Counted from the first letter of the stretch, positions 16,709 to 25,838 are shown. The stretch is DNA of 64,000 nt from Sediminibacterium roseum (GCF_009939005.1 NZ_JAACJS010000002.1:216646-280645); one strand, 5' to 3'. The notes: generated by a model from the letters alone, not told the origin. Translations and numbers: made by a program.

Positions 16709-17944
16709 TTATTTTGCATAATACAGCAACGTATTGCTGTTCTCTTTCCTGAAAACCTCTTTGCAGTACAATTGTATGTCTTCAGATGTGATGGACTGAT
16801 ATCTTTCCAGTTCGGTATTCATCATATTTGCATCACCCAGTAATTCATACATTGCCAGGCTGCCTGCGCGGCTCATCACGGCCATGTCTTCAAAAGCGAT
16901 CACGCTCTCGGTTTTGTTCTTCACTTTCTGCAGTTCGGTACCGGAAACCTGTTCGGATTGTATTTTTTCGATCTCTTCATCTACGGCCTTCAACGCGTCT
17001 TCCATCTTCACTCCTTTCACCAGCTTGCCATCAATGGCCGCGAGGCCCTTATCGGTGCTGCCGAAATGATAGCAGTCGAGACTCGAGAACAGTTGTTTCT
17101 CCTTCACCAGCGACTGGTACAAACGCGAGGAGCCGCCACCGCCGAGAATTTCGGTGGCCAGGTCCATCACATAGTATCCTTTTTCGAGGCGTGCATCCAT
17201 GTGCCATGTTTTTACCAGTGCATTCAAGGGCACATTGGCATGTACTTCCTGTTGCCTTGCTTCGGTTTGGCTGGGCTCCTGCGGCAGCTGGCGATTGTAT
17301 TTTTCTCCCATAGGGATATCGCCAAACCATTTCGCTGCAAGGCGTTTGATGTTTTCCGTTTTTACATTACCTGCCACCACAAGGATCGCATTTACGGGCC
17401 GGTAGTGTTTGAAGAAAAATGCTTTTACATCATCGATGTGTGCATTTTCTATATGACTCAATTCTTTACCAATGGTCATCCAGCGGTAAGGATGTGTTGT
17501 GTATGCAAGCTCCCGCATTTTATGCCACACATCGCCATAAGGTTTGTTGATGTAATGTTCCTTGAACTCCTCGGTCACTACTTTTTTCTGTACGTCGAGG
17601 CTTTTCTGACCGAATGCAAGGCTCATCATCCTGTCGCTCTCGAGCCAGAAGGCGGTCTCAATGTTTTCTGCGGGAAGCTGGCAATAATAATTGGTGAGGT
17701 CATTGGTGGTATAGGCGTTGTTCTCTCCTCCCGCGCGTTGCAGCGGCTCATCGTAATCGGGGATGTTGATGCTCCCGCCAAACATGAGGTGTTCAAAAAG
17801 ATGCGCAAACCCTGTCTGTGCCGGGTTCTCATCGCGTGCGCCCACATCATACAAAACATTAACCACGGCCATGGGGGTAGAATGGTCCTCGTGAACCAGT
17901 ACGCGCAAGCCGTTGTCCAACACAAATCGATCGTATGTAATCAT
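16709..17944 (-). CDS. M16 family zinc metallopeptidase, catalytic subunit
   Basis: This 411-residue pitrilysin-family peptidase carries the inverted zinc motif HLFEH (His48, Glu51, His52) in GFAHLFEHLMFGG, with the third ligand in VVTEEFKEH (about Glu125/126). GENNAYTTNDLTNYY is the conserved strand after the motif. Such enzymes degrade short peptides or process targeting sequences inside a closed chamber. It is first in a minus-strand operon with the non-catalytic M16 partner. No signal peptide is seen. The length of about 410 residues is typical of the half-size bacterial subunit rather than the 950-residue pitrilysin. Confidence 0.92.
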   Translation of the reverse strand: MITYDRFVLDNGLRVLVHEDHSTPMAVVNVLYDVGARDENPAQTGFAHLFEHLMFGGSINIPDYDEPLQRAGGENNAYTTNDLTNYYCQLPAENIETAFWLESDRMMSLAFGQKSLDVQKKVVTEEFKEHYINKPYGDVWHKMRELAYTTHPYRWMTIGKELSHIENAHIDDVKAFFFKHYRPVNAILVVAGNVKTENIKRLAAKWFGDIPMGEKYNRQLPQEPSQTEARQQEVHANVPLNALVKTWHMDARLEKGYYVMDLATEILGGGGSSRLYQSLVKEKQLFSSLDCYHFGSTDKGLAAIDGKLVKGVKMEDALKAVDEEIEKIQSEQVSGTELQKVKNKTESVIAFEDMAVMSRAGSLAMYELLGDANMMNTELERYQSITSEDIQLYCKEVFRKENSNTLLYYAK

Positions 17945-17996
17945 AGAAGGCGCAAAATAAGAATTTTAAGGGAGTCGTTTGGAGAAGCTTGTTTTG

Positions 17997-18073
17997 CCAC
18001 GGATTTCACAGAAGAACACGGTTGGTATAATAATTTCAGAAACGCCAACAGTGTTCTTCTGTGAAATCCGTGG
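17997..18073. repeat. Intergenic inverted repeat, family A
   Basis: Perfect 23-bp arms (17997-18019 and 18051-18073) flank a 31-nt loop. The outer end reads CCACGGATTTCACAGAAG. A second element of the same design lies at 57978-58051 and a half copy at 59959-59984. It sits between the starts/ends of two minus-strand genes and has no T-run, so it is a repeat rather than a plain terminator. Confidence 0.75.
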
Positions 18074-18094
18074 AAATAGGATCAGGTTGGACCG

Positions 18095-19285
18095 CTAACG
18101 CCGGATGTCTTTCACGTCGATGACCAGCGCCTTCGGCATATTATCCCTGAATATGATCACCTGCACTTTGCCGATGCTGTTCTGGAAGAGATTTTTATAG
18201 GTCTGGATGTTTTTGGATGCATTGGTCTCCACAGAGAAAATGATGTCGCCCGGAAGGAAACCCGCTTTGTCGCCCGGCGATCCCGGCATTACGTCGATCA
18301 CCCTGATCTCGCCATCGATGAGGTACATGCTCAGCCCGGTATAGGAATAATCGAAGCGTTCATAGAAATGCGCGTTGGGTTTGATGTGGATGCTTTGTTC
18401 GGGGTAATTGAGGATCACATTGAAGCGGCGGAAGATGTCGTTGCCGATCAATCCGCCCAGTTGCGGGTAGGAGGTTACGTTGTAATCGTCCTCGAAAATA
18501 TGCACCGGCACTTTTTTGAATTTATAGGGGCCGATGCGCAGTTCTTTTGCCACGGCAACGCTCATGGTGCTTTTTCCGCCCAACCCCTCGGCCTGCGTAG
18601 GGTAGAATTTTTTGTTCTTTTTGAAAACGGAGCTGTCGTTCACATAATCCCTCGAAAGCAGAAGGCAGAGCCCCGCGCCGGTATCAAAAATAAAACGGCT
18701 CATGGTGGCATGGCCATCGTCTATGATGGCTGTCTGCAGCGGCAGTGTTGAGAAATTCGGTTTCAGCAGGTAGCCGCCGCGTGGGTATTTGAAAGAGCCT
18801 GGGTTGTAGATCTCAATTTCCAGGTTGTCGTAATCGATGCGCACCACGTACCTCCTTAGAAAACTGTAACCGATGATGCCATCGATCTTTATGCCATACA
18901 CGCTCGTAAGCAGCTCGTAATCGTTGATGTGAAAATCCATATTGGTCGTGGTAAGACCGGGGAGCTTCAATATATGGCCGTTTGTAAAATCCACTGTGCG
19001 CATGCCCGCAATGCCGCGGATCACGCGGTCTGTTTTTACGGTTTTAAGGTGAAGCGCATCTACGGTAGAAGAATCGAGGGAAATACCGCCCGAGCCGGTG
19101 TCGAGCACAAAATTGAGACTGTCGGGGTTATCATCCAGTTTCGCATGAACGATGATGATGCCGCCGCTAAGCTGCGTAAAACCAAAACGTGTGATCATTT
19201 TTGCGGCAGGGGCCACAAATTCTTCCTGCGACATGCCGTTGAGGGCCACGCATAGCAAGGCAATAGCAATACAGAATGGTTTCAT
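18095..19285 (-). CDS. Exported aspartyl protease with PDZ domain
   Basis: This 396-residue protein has a signal peptide (1-19) and two pepsin/retropepsin-like lobes, each with its own active-site triad: FVLDTGSGG (Asp62) and FIFDTGAG (Asp201). A flap-like IDGIIGYSFL follows the first lobe and GGLIGNDIFRR the second. A C-terminal PDZ domain (about 305-390) is recognised by MPGSPGDKAGFLPGDIIFSV. Bacterial proteins of this layout are predicted periplasmic proteases; the PDZ domain would bind C-termini of substrates. It appears to be a single gene. The paired lobes make it self-sufficient, unlike single-lobe retropepsins that must dimerise. Confidence 0.88.
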   Translation of the reverse strand: MKPFCIAIALLCVALNGMSQEEFVAPAAKMITRFGFTQLSGGIIIVHAKLDDNPDSLNFVLDTGSGGISLDSSTVDALHLKTVKTDRVIRGIAGMRTVDFTNGHILKLPGLTTTNMDFHINDYELLTSVYGIKIDGIIGYSFLRRYVVRIDYDNLEIEIYNPGSFKYPRGGYLLKPNFSTLPLQTAIIDDGHATMSRFIFDTGAGLCLLLSRDYVNDSSVFKKNKKFYPTQAEGLGGKSTMSVAVAKELRIGPYKFKKVPVHIFEDDYNVTSYPQLGGLIGNDIFRRFNVILNYPEQSIHIKPNAHFYERFDYSYTGLSMYLIDGEIRVIDVMPGSPGDKAGFLPGDIIFSVETNASKNIQTYKNLFQNSIGKVQVIIFRDNMPKALVIDVKDIRR

Positions 19286-19422
19286 GCAGGTTAAAAATAA
19301 CTAAGGTTATTGATCATACGGACATCTGTTTCGCAGGGTTGTGTGGACGGAAAAGATGGCCCTATGAATGGTAGACACTAAATATTCGATTTTTGATGCG
19401 CAGCTAATCAACCTTATCCGCC

Positions 19423-19430
19423 TACCTTTG
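19423..19430 (+). promoter_or_regulatory. Minus-7 box for mqnC
   Basis: TACCTTTG matches TAnnTTTG and lies 25 bp before the mqnC ATG. No minus-33 element is obvious at 19-21 bp. Confidence 0.55.
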
Positions 19431-19455
19431 TTTAAGATACCAAACAACGACCGAA

Positions 19456-20580
19456 ATGCAGCCAGCAGACCTGTACCAGAAAGCTTTACGATTCGAATTT
19501 CTCAGCATAGAAGAAGGTATGTTCCTCTTTGAACACGCCCCGCTCACCGAACTGATGTACGTGGCCGATGAAATGCGGAAGAAACAGGTACCGCACAACA
19601 AAGTGACCTGGCAGATAGACCGGAACGTAAATACCACCAATGTATGCATCGCCAACTGTAAGTTCTGTAATTTTTACAGGATACCGGGCCACGCAGAAGC
19701 CTACATTACGGATATGCCCACGTACCGGAAAAAGATAGAAGAAACCTTTAAATACGGTGGCGACCAGTTGCTGTTGCAGGGCGGTCACCACCCGGAGCTC
19801 GGGCTCGATTTCTATACCAAGACCTTCCGGGCCATCAAACAGGAGTACCCGACAGTAAAACTGCACTCACTGGGGCCGCCCGAGGTGGCGCATATTGCAA
19901 AGCTGGAGAAAATGAGCCACCACGATGTGCTGAAAGCATTGCAGGAAGCGGGGCTCGACTCATTGCCCGGCGCAGGCGCAGAAATACTGGTAGACAGGGT
20001 GCGGCGCCTCATCTCCAAAGGAAAATGTGGCGCGGATGAGTGGCTCGCGGTGATGCACGAGGCCCATAAACTCAACATCACCACCAGTGCCACCATGATG
20101 TTTGGCCATGTGGAAACCCTTGAAGAACGGTTCATCCACCTGGTAAGGATACGCGAGGTACAGAGCCGTAAACCGGAACATGCGAAAGGCTTCCTGGCCT
20201 TTATTCCATGGACCTTCCAGGACGTGGATACGCTGCTGGCAAGGATCCGCGGGGTGCACAACCTGACAACGCCGGATGAATACATCAGGATGATCGCCAT
20301 CAGCCGCATCATGCTTCCCAATGTGAAAAACATACAGGCGAGCTGGCTCACCGTGGGCAAACAGACCGCACAGATCTGCCTCCACGCGGGCGCGAACGAT
20401 TTCGGGAGCATCATGATCGAAGAAAACGTGGTGAGTGCCGCGGGCGCCCCGCACCGCTTCACCTACAAAACCATGCAGGAGGCCATCCGCGAAGCCGGTT
20501 TTGAACCACAACTACGCAACCAGCAATACGAGTGGAGAGAGATCCCCGCAGCAATACAGGAGCAGGTGATCGATTACTAA
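19456..20580 (+). CDS. mqnC: Cyclic dehypoxanthinyl futalosine synthase
   Basis: This 374-residue radical SAM enzyme cyclises dehypoxanthinyl futalosine in the futalosine (alternative) menaquinone pathway. The 4Fe-4S ligands are Cys64, Cys68 and Cys71 in NVCIANCKFCNF. Other MqnC signatures are LLQGGHHPELGLDFY, HSLGPPEVAHI and SLPGAGAEIL; the last separates MqnC and MqnE from other radical SAM enzymes, and the FYRIPGHAEAY segment favours MqnC. The length is typical. Its presence implies that the organism makes menaquinone through futalosine; the other mqn genes are not in this window. Confidence 0.93.
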   Translation: MQPADLYQKALRFEFLSIEEGMFLFEHAPLTELMYVADEMRKKQVPHNKVTWQIDRNVNTTNVCIANCKFCNFYRIPGHAEAYITDMPTYRKKIEETFKYGGDQLLLQGGHHPELGLDFYTKTFRAIKQEYPTVKLHSLGPPEVAHIAKLEKMSHHDVLKALQEAGLDSLPGAGAEILVDRVRRLISKGKCGADEWLAVMHEAHKLNITTSATMMFGHVETLEERFIHLVRIREVQSRKPEHAKGFLAFIPWTFQDVDTLLARIRGVHNLTTPDEYIRMIAISRIMLPNVKNIQASWLTVGKQTAQICLHAGANDFGSIMIEENVVSAAGAPHRFTYKTMQEAIREAGFEPQLRNQQYEWREIPAAIQEQVIDY

Positions 20581-20656
20581 TGGGAGGTTTTAACATTTTT
20601 TAACCTTCGCAAATAATAAATTCGATTAAATTCGTATACAACCAAAACCACCGGTC

Positions 20657-20866
20657 ATGAGACCAAGACTTATCCTGCTGTTTGTTTTAGCCACGCTTAC
20701 CCTTAGCCTGGTGGCGTTTTTGATCAACGGCCAGGGCGCAAAAAAGATAATGTGCGCCCAAACACCCTGCTGTAAAGAGCGGCAGGCGCCAAAACCCGCC
20801 GAAACAGGCGGCGGCGGAATGGACGACGGCTCCTTTCATCACCTCATCGTATCGACCATCAAATAA
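20657..20866 (+). CDS. Small membrane-anchored protein of unknown function
   Basis: This 69-residue protein has an N-terminal hydrophobic segment (residues 5-22) that acts as a signal anchor or signal peptide, followed by a short tail with MCAQTPCCKER (three Cys) and a Gly run. No conserved domain is recognised. A dedicated intergenic region of 76 bp lies upstream and a perfect terminator starts 7 bp after the stop, so the frame is probably a real short gene. The Cys cluster may bind metal or form disulfides; this is speculative. Confidence 0.6.
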   Translation: MRPRLILLFVLATLTLSLVAFLINGQGAKKIMCAQTPCCKERQAPKPAETGGGGMDDGSFHHLIVSTIK

Positions 20867-20873
20867 ATAACGG

Positions 20874-20904
20874 ATCCCGCGGCAATCACCGCGGGATTTT
20901 TTTT
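20874..20904 (+). terminator. Rho-independent terminator
   Basis: A 9-bp perfect stem (ATCCCGCGG, 20874-20882, with 20889-20897) and eight T follow the small gene ending at 20866. Confidence 0.9.
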
Positions 20905-20979
20905 CTTTGCATTGTAACATTTACAGGGCCTCGCCCGTATCACTTCTATACAAGGCAACCCAGAGCTATTACGCTGTTT

Positions 20980-21468
20980 ATGACTGAGAGAGATTATAAC
21001 CAATGTGTTGATCAATATTCCGATAATGTGTACCGCTTTATCGTAAAAAATCTTCGTCATGAAGAAGATGCAAGGGATATTGTGCAAACCGCTTTCGAAA
21101 AGTTATGGCGCAACAGGGACCAGGTGGAAGCCGAAAAATCCAAATCCTATCTTTTTACGGTGGCCTACAACCAGATGATCGATCACATCAGGAAAAACAA
21201 ACGCGTACAGCTGAAAGATGAATTTGCAGAAGATGGACGGGTTCAACACATCAGCCAGAACAGCCAGCTCAGGAAAACGCTGATGGAAGCCCTGAACCGT
21301 CTCAACGAAACACAGAGAAGCCTGGTAATGCTCAAAGACTACGAAGGCTACAGTTACGAAGAGATAGGCGCGATCATGGATCTTAACCCAAGCCAGGTAA
21401 AAGTATATTTACACAGGGCAAGGCTGATTTTGCGGGAATACCTGGTGAGCCCGGAAAATGTAAGGTAA
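20980..21468 (+). CDS. ECF-type RNA polymerase sigma factor
   Basis: This 162-residue sigma-70 family protein has region 2 (YRFIVKNLRHEEDARDIVQ, then AFEKLWRNR and SYLFTVAYNQMIDHIR) and region 4 (LVMLKDYEGYSYEEIGAIMD, then LNPSQVKVYLHRARLILRE), with no regions 1 or 3, as in extracytoplasmic-function factors. It directs core polymerase to a small regulon. The next gene encodes a membrane protein with an N-terminal cytosolic region and a single membrane segment, which likely acts as its regulator, and an outer-membrane barrel follows. The upstream intergenic region begins with the terminator of the preceding gene. Confidence 0.9.
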   Translation: MTERDYNQCVDQYSDNVYRFIVKNLRHEEDARDIVQTAFEKLWRNRDQVEAEKSKSYLFTVAYNQMIDHIRKNKRVQLKDEFAEDGRVQHISQNSQLRKTLMEALNRLNETQRSLVMLKDYEGYSYEEIGAIMDLNPSQVKVYLHRARLILREYLVSPENVR

Positions 21469-21542
21469 AGAAACAACCAGGAAAGAATGGAGAAAGAGAA
21501 CGATCAGTTAACAGCAAACCGAACAATAAACCAATAAGCAAC

Positions 21543-22715
21543 GTGCCATCACAGATCACGATACAAAATTACGAGGAGTTTTTCCTGCTGTATGTAGACA
21601 ATGAGTTGTCTGCCGCGGAAAGAGAAACTGTTGACGAATTTGTGCGTTTGCATCCCCATCTCGCAGAGGAGCTGGAGATGTTGCAGCAGGTGCAGTTACT
21701 GGATGAGCCATTGCTTTTTGGTGATAAGGAATCGCTGTACAGGAAAGAGTCTGAAGACATTACCCTTGCCAATTGCGAAGAACAGTTTCTTTTGTTTGTG
21801 GATGATGAGCTCTCACCCGAAGCAAAGGAAAAAGTGGAAACCTTTGTGCTGCAGCATCCTGCCGTACAGGAAGGGTTTACCTTGCTCAAACAAACCAGGC
21901 TGGAGGCAGAAACGATCGTTTTCCCTGGTAAAAGTTCATTGTACCGCAAGGAAGAAAAAGAAAGACCGGTATTTTACCTGCGCTGGCAACGTATTGCCGT
22001 TGCTGCGGCGATCATTGGCCTGGCGGTTGCGGTATGGAGCGTTTTGCCCGGTGATCAAACAACAGGATCCGCACCACAGCAAAACATCGCCCAGGCCGGA
22101 GCGAAAAACAATGCAGGAGCGGCAACCCGCAATGCAGGCATTGATCCATCTGCTAACAAGGAAAACAACAACGGAACGGCGCTGGTTGAGAATGGGCAGT
22201 CGCCCTCTTCACAAACCGCTACCAACAACGTTGTGTTGAAACAAAACAATGGTGTAGCCGTTGTGGCCCCGAATACAAACAACAATACAGCCGTTGCCAT
22301 TGAACAGCCTGCTGGTGCGAATAACAGCCTGCTGGCGGCTGCAGACCTTCCGAAAGCGACAGAGATACGGGGAGAGACCGTATCAACAGACAACCACAAC
22401 AGTTTTCAGACAGCGGTTACCAGCACGCAGCGCGTGAATACCGACCATGCGGCACTGGAGAACCATGCCGGTACCGCCTCCAGCACCGATGCCGTAAGTG
22501 GTGGGCCGAACAATAATGAGGCACAACCAGCCGTTTACAGGGAGCTGGATACAGAAGATGAAAAGAAAAGTTTATTACTGGGTTCATTAGAGATCAACAA
22601 AGACAAGCTCCGTGGATTTTTCAGGAAAGCCGGAAGCATCTTCCGCAGCAAATCAAAAACTGAAGATGAGAAAACAGAGAGCCGTCCCTCTTCCAATACC
22701 CGTGCAATTCGATAA
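21543..22715 (+). CDS. Anti-sigma-like membrane protein with duplicated N-terminal module
   Basis: This 390-residue protein starts with GTG. Two related modules of about 60 residues lie in tandem (about 9-69 and 76-136): NYEEFFLLYVDNELS and CEEQFLLFVDDELS open them, and KESLYRKE and KSSLYRKE close them. One transmembrane helix follows at about 148-168. The remaining 220 residues are Asn/Ala/Thr-rich, low complexity and presumably periplasmic, ending in a charged segment. Position after the ECF sigma gene and the single helix suggest anti-sigma function, and the modules resemble the helical ASD of such proteins without the zinc Cys/His. That function is inferred from context. Confidence 0.7.
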   Translation: MPSQITIQNYEEFFLLYVDNELSAAERETVDEFVRLHPHLAEELEMLQQVQLLDEPLLFGDKESLYRKESEDITLANCEEQFLLFVDDELSPEAKEKVETFVLQHPAVQEGFTLLKQTRLEAETIVFPGKSSLYRKEEKERPVFYLRWQRIAVAAAIIGLAVAVWSVLPGDQTTGSAPQQNIAQAGAKNNAGAATRNAGIDPSANKENNNGTALVENGQSPSSQTATNNVVLKQNNGVAVVAPNTNNNTAVAIEQPAGANNSLLAAADLPKATEIRGETVSTDNHNSFQTAVTSTQRVNTDHAALENHAGTASSTDAVSGGPNNNEAQPAVYRELDTEDEKKSLLLGSLEINKDKLRGFFRKAGSIFRSKSKTEDEKTESRPSSNTRAIR

Positions 22716-22733
22716 CAAGAAAAAAGAAATCGT

Positions 22734-23609
22734 ATGAAACGCTTACTATGCGCAGCAACCTGCTTACTGGTTGCAGGAATGAGTTATGCTCAAACAGATA
22801 CTACCAGAAATAATTCGGACACGGTGAAAGTGGGCAACTTCATCATCATCAAAAAGAAGAACGGCGCCAACAGCACCACTTCAGACGATGACAACCGCAA
22901 CCGCCGCAGCAGTTACGAATACCGCATCGAGCGCAAACCGCGCCGGCGCAGCAACATCAGCACCAACTGGTGGATCGTTGACCTCGGCTTTGCCAACTGG
23001 CGCGACCAGACCGATTATGCCGCAGCCAATGCCGGCGGCTATTTCAAAACCTTGCGCCCGGCAAACGGCGCCGTGAATGAGAACAGCACCAAACTCATCA
23101 CCGGCAAATCGAGCAACGTGAACATCTGGCTCTTCATCCAGAAACTGAACCTCATCAAACACGTGGTGAACCTGAAATATGGCCTCGGACTGGAGATGTA
23201 CAATTTCCGTTTCGACAACGACATCAGCTACCGTAAGGATCCGCAGCCGTATGCGTTCAACGATTCGATTTCGTTTACCAAGAACAAGCTTTACGTAGAA
23301 TATTTAACGGTGCCCATCATGCTCAACTTCAATACCACGCCCGACAGTCGCCGTGGCCTGAGTTTCAGCGCAGGTGTGAGCGCGGGCTACCTCACTAACA
23401 GCCGCAACAAACAGGTATCCGGCGAGCGCGGCAAACAGAAATACCGTGGCGATTTCAACTTCGAACCCTGGAGAGTAGCCGCCATCGGCGAGATTGGCCT
23501 GGGCCCGGTTAGGCTTTACGGCAGCTATAGCCTGAACAGGCTGCAGAAGGAAGTTACACGGGTGGAGCAGTATCCGTATACGGTGGGGATTAGGTTTAGT
23601 AATTGGTAG
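22734..23609 (+). CDS. Outer-membrane beta-barrel protein
   Basis: This 291-residue protein has a signal peptide (1-19, ending SYAQ), a basic Arg-rich stretch (about 58-80, RNRRSS to KPRRRS), then a beta-barrel domain of the PorT/OmpA-like outer-membrane type with alternating strands (WWIVDLGFANW, LKYGLGLEMYNF, LSFSAGVSAGYLTN) ending in an aromatic C-terminal strand, YTVGIRFSNW. It is the third gene of the sigma/anti-sigma cluster, 18 bp after its neighbour, and may be the regulon target of the sigma factor. The specific function is unknown. Confidence 0.8.
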   Translation: MKRLLCAATCLLVAGMSYAQTDTTRNNSDTVKVGNFIIIKKKNGANSTTSDDDNRNRRSSYEYRIERKPRRRSNISTNWWIVDLGFANWRDQTDYAAANAGGYFKTLRPANGAVNENSTKLITGKSSNVNIWLFIQKLNLIKHVVNLKYGLGLEMYNFRFDNDISYRKDPQPYAFNDSISFTKNKLYVEYLTVPIMLNFNTTPDSRRGLSFSAGVSAGYLTNSRNKQVSGERGKQKYRGDFNFEPWRVAAIGEIGLGPVRLYGSYSLNRLQKEVTRVEQYPYTVGIRFSNW

Positions 23610-23631
23610 GGATTAAATTTAGTTATTTTGA

Positions 23632-23660
23632 GAACGCTCCTTTAGAGGGGCGTTTTTTTT
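23632..23660 (+). terminator. Rho-independent terminator
   Basis: The stem AACGCTCCT/AGGGGCGTT (one mismatch) is followed by eight T. It ends the sigma/barrel cluster and marks the left border of the accessory region. Confidence 0.8.
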
Positions 23661-23944
23661 GATATCATTCGGTGCCAATGACGCATAGCTTTTTGTAGAC
23701 CATAGTTATGGTTTCGTTTTTATGCAGCAACATGTCTCCTAGGGGATAGTCAATTAGTTGAATATGGCTTTGACTTGTTGTATATATCAAGACAAGTAGT
23801 TAAATTGATAGATATTGCGGCCTTTGCCTCCTTAATTTGGATGGTCAGGCCATCCTCTTTCAGGACTGCTTATCGTCGATAAAGACACATATTTCGGGAA
23901 TCCAAATAGGTATAATCGAATAAATACATATATTGGCTTGGTCA
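23661..23944. other. AT-rich intergenic region before defence operon
   Basis: About 280 bp without a gene. A small stem (GGATGG/CCATCC, 23839-23844 with 23850-23855) is present. TATATTGG at 23929-23936 is the nearest thing to a minus-7 box for the methyltransferase gene. The AT content rises sharply compared with the genes to the left. No tRNA or integrase is seen. Confidence 0.45.
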
Positions 23945-25546
23945 ATGGATAGAAAATTGAAACATATCGAATTATTCGCGGGGTGTGGCGGGATGTCGCT
24001 GGGGTTGGAAGCGGCCGGCTTCGAGTTAGTATTGGCTAATGAACTTTCCCCGATGGCCGGAGAAACCTTCGCTTATAACCTGCTGGATGAAAACCTCCGG
24101 GAGCTGGCTAGCAAAGGTAGTTCGTCTAACAAGGTCCTTTGGCTCCGCTCACAATTTACACAGCTAGAGTTAACCGAACGACTGAGGGAAAATCCCTTCG
24201 ACTACTCTAAAGGAAATCGCACAGATATTGATGATAAAACGGTTTTCGACAACAACCTTATAGTAGGAAATATTAATGATTTTCTAGATGTTCTTTCCTC
24301 CAAACCGAAATTACTGGCACAACTCAGGAAACAAGATGTAGATCTGTTGTCAGGCGGACCTCCATGTCAAAGCTTTAGTCTGGCTGGAAGACGTGAAAAA
24401 GATAACCACAAGAATCTCTTACCGCTGTCTTTTGCAAAGTTTGCAGGAATGATCAAACCCAAGGTGGTCCTGCTCGAAAACGTAAAGGGTATAACCAGCC
24501 CGTTTACACTAGATGGGCATAAATATCATGCGTGGGTTGAAGTGGCTAAAGCTTTTAGTTTGGAACAGTTCGTTCCAATCTGTTTCATGTTGAATTCCAA
24601 GTTTTATGGAGTACCTCAAAATCGACCTCGGTTTATCTTGATGGCGCTGCGGAAAGACGTGCTTCAGGCTTTACTTACAAAGACAAACGATCCCCTTTCA
24701 AAAAGTATTCTCGAAAACGCCGATCGGTTTTACAAACTTGTTCAAAAGTATAAGTTGAACTTAGATGTCATTACTCATAAAGACCTCGAACTTTATGATA
24801 TTAACAAGCTTCCTCAAGTTTTTAATGGAGAATTAATGCCGGCCATCGAGACGAATAAGAACAATTTCATCTCGGCTGAAGAGGCCATCGGGGATTTAGA
24901 AAGCAACGTGGTTGATGAAGCGAGTATGCCAGCATATGTAATGGTTTTAAATAAATTATTCGCCAAAAAAGGGAAGAAATCGAACAAGCTAGTCAACCAT
25001 ATTACACGACGTCATAATTTCCAAGTTCGCGCAAGATTCAGGTGGCTGCAACTCGTTACAACACTAAACGGAACTGCCCCAGAGGCATTGAAAGCGTTGC
25101 TTGGTAACCTTGATAAAACGACAGCCGAAATTGTTTTTGAAAAAATCAAGAAAACTAAGATCCTAACTCACCAAGGCGAGAAGGAGGCATTAAAGCGTTT
25201 AGCTAGTTTCCCCGAATTCCTTGACTATCTTAAATCGATTCAAACAAAAAAGCACAGTCAAAGGGCTTTGAAAGCAAATGAACCAGCCCCGGCGCAAATG
25301 ACTATCCCTGACGATTTATGTCATTACTCGGAGAATGAACTCCGCACATTAACTGTGCGAGAAATGGCAAGGTTTCAATCATTTCCAGATTGGTTTGAAT
25401 TTAGGTCAAAGGTCACCACAGGTGGCAAACAACGTAGTTTTGAAATACCACAATATACACAGGTCGGTAATGCTGTTCCCCCTCTTTTGGCATTACGCCT
25501 TGGCCAGGTAATTCATAACATAATCAATAAAATTGAAAATGACTAG
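23945..25546 (+). CDS. DNA (cytosine-5-)-methyltransferase
   Basis: This 533-residue enzyme transfers a methyl group from S-adenosylmethionine to C5 of cytosine. The conserved motifs are in standard order: I (ELFAGCGGMSLGLEAAGF, 9-26), IV (SGGPPCQSF with catalytic Cys141), VI (LLENVKG, Glu178), VIII (PQNRPRFIL, about 224-232), IX (LTVREMARFQSFP) and X (QVGNAVPPLLA). The region between VIII and IX is about 240 residues, larger than in small monospecific enzymes, and should hold the target-recognition domain. ATG 23945 was chosen over an in-frame TTG at 23933. It heads a tight operon with the three defence genes that follow, and composition is AT-richer than flanking genes. The recognition site cannot be read from sequence. 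Confidence 0.95.
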   Translation: MDRKLKHIELFAGCGGMSLGLEAAGFELVLANELSPMAGETFAYNLLDENLRELASKGSSSNKVLWLRSQFTQLELTERLRENPFDYSKGNRTDIDDKTVFDNNLIVGNINDFLDVLSSKPKLLAQLRKQDVDLLSGGPPCQSFSLAGRREKDNHKNLLPLSFAKFAGMIKPKVVLLENVKGITSPFTLDGHKYHAWVEVAKAFSLEQFVPICFMLNSKFYGVPQNRPRFILMALRKDVLQALLTKTNDPLSKSILENADRFYKLVQKYKLNLDVITHKDLELYDINKLPQVFNGELMPAIETNKNNFISAEEAIGDLESNVVDEASMPAYVMVLNKLFAKKGKKSNKLVNHITRRHNFQVRARFRWLQLVTTLNGTAPEALKALLGNLDKTTAEIVFEKIKKTKILTHQGEKEALKRLASFPEFLDYLKSIQTKKHSQRALKANEPAPAQMTIPDDLCHYSENELRTLTVREMARFQSFPDWFEFRSKVTTGGKQRSFEIPQYTQVGNAVPPLLALRLGQVIHNIINKIEND

Positions 25547-25838
25547 GGAGCGCGTAAAAGGAGGCGAAAAGAATGAAAACTCCGGCAAACGCTGGACAGA
25601 ACCAGAATTGCAACAAGTACTTGACCTGTTTCTGCATGATACAACTTTGAAAATCCATGAAACAAATCCTTCAATCATTGCGTTGGCCCTAAAAATCAAC
25701 AGAACGGTTCGAAGTATTGAAGCCCAGCTATTAATGTTTCGAAACCTAGGAAAACACGGCGATTACAGCTACGGCAATATGAATAAGCTTTGTAAAAAAC
25801 TATGGATTCAGCATTTGCAATCGGTTAAAAGCGTATAA
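25539..25838 (+). CDS. Small SANT/HTH-like putative DNA-binding protein
   Basis: This 99-residue protein overlaps the methyltransferase end by 8 bp and ends 1 bp before the ATPase gene. After a basic start comes KRWTEPELQQVLDLFL, then ALALKINRTVRSIEAQLLMF and RNLGKHGDYSYG. This Trp-led helix followed by a helix-turn-helix resembles the N-terminal DNA-binding module found on many HNH and other restriction endonucleases (patterns like WTEEEL...LGRTPSSV...NFASL), here as a stand-alone protein. Family assignment is by eye and uncertain. The packing inside the operon says it is part of the system, perhaps as a targeting or regulatory subunit. Confidence 0.65.
   Translation: MTRERVKGGEKNENSGKRWTEPELQQVLDLFLHDTTLKIHETNPSIIALALKINRTVRSIEAQLLMFRNLGKHGDYSYGNMNKLCKKLWIQHLQSVKSV

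Noticed and set aside
16958..18064. 368-codon plus-strand frame
   Set aside because: It is antisense to the zinc M16 peptidase and crosses the family A repeat, so it is a shadow frame.
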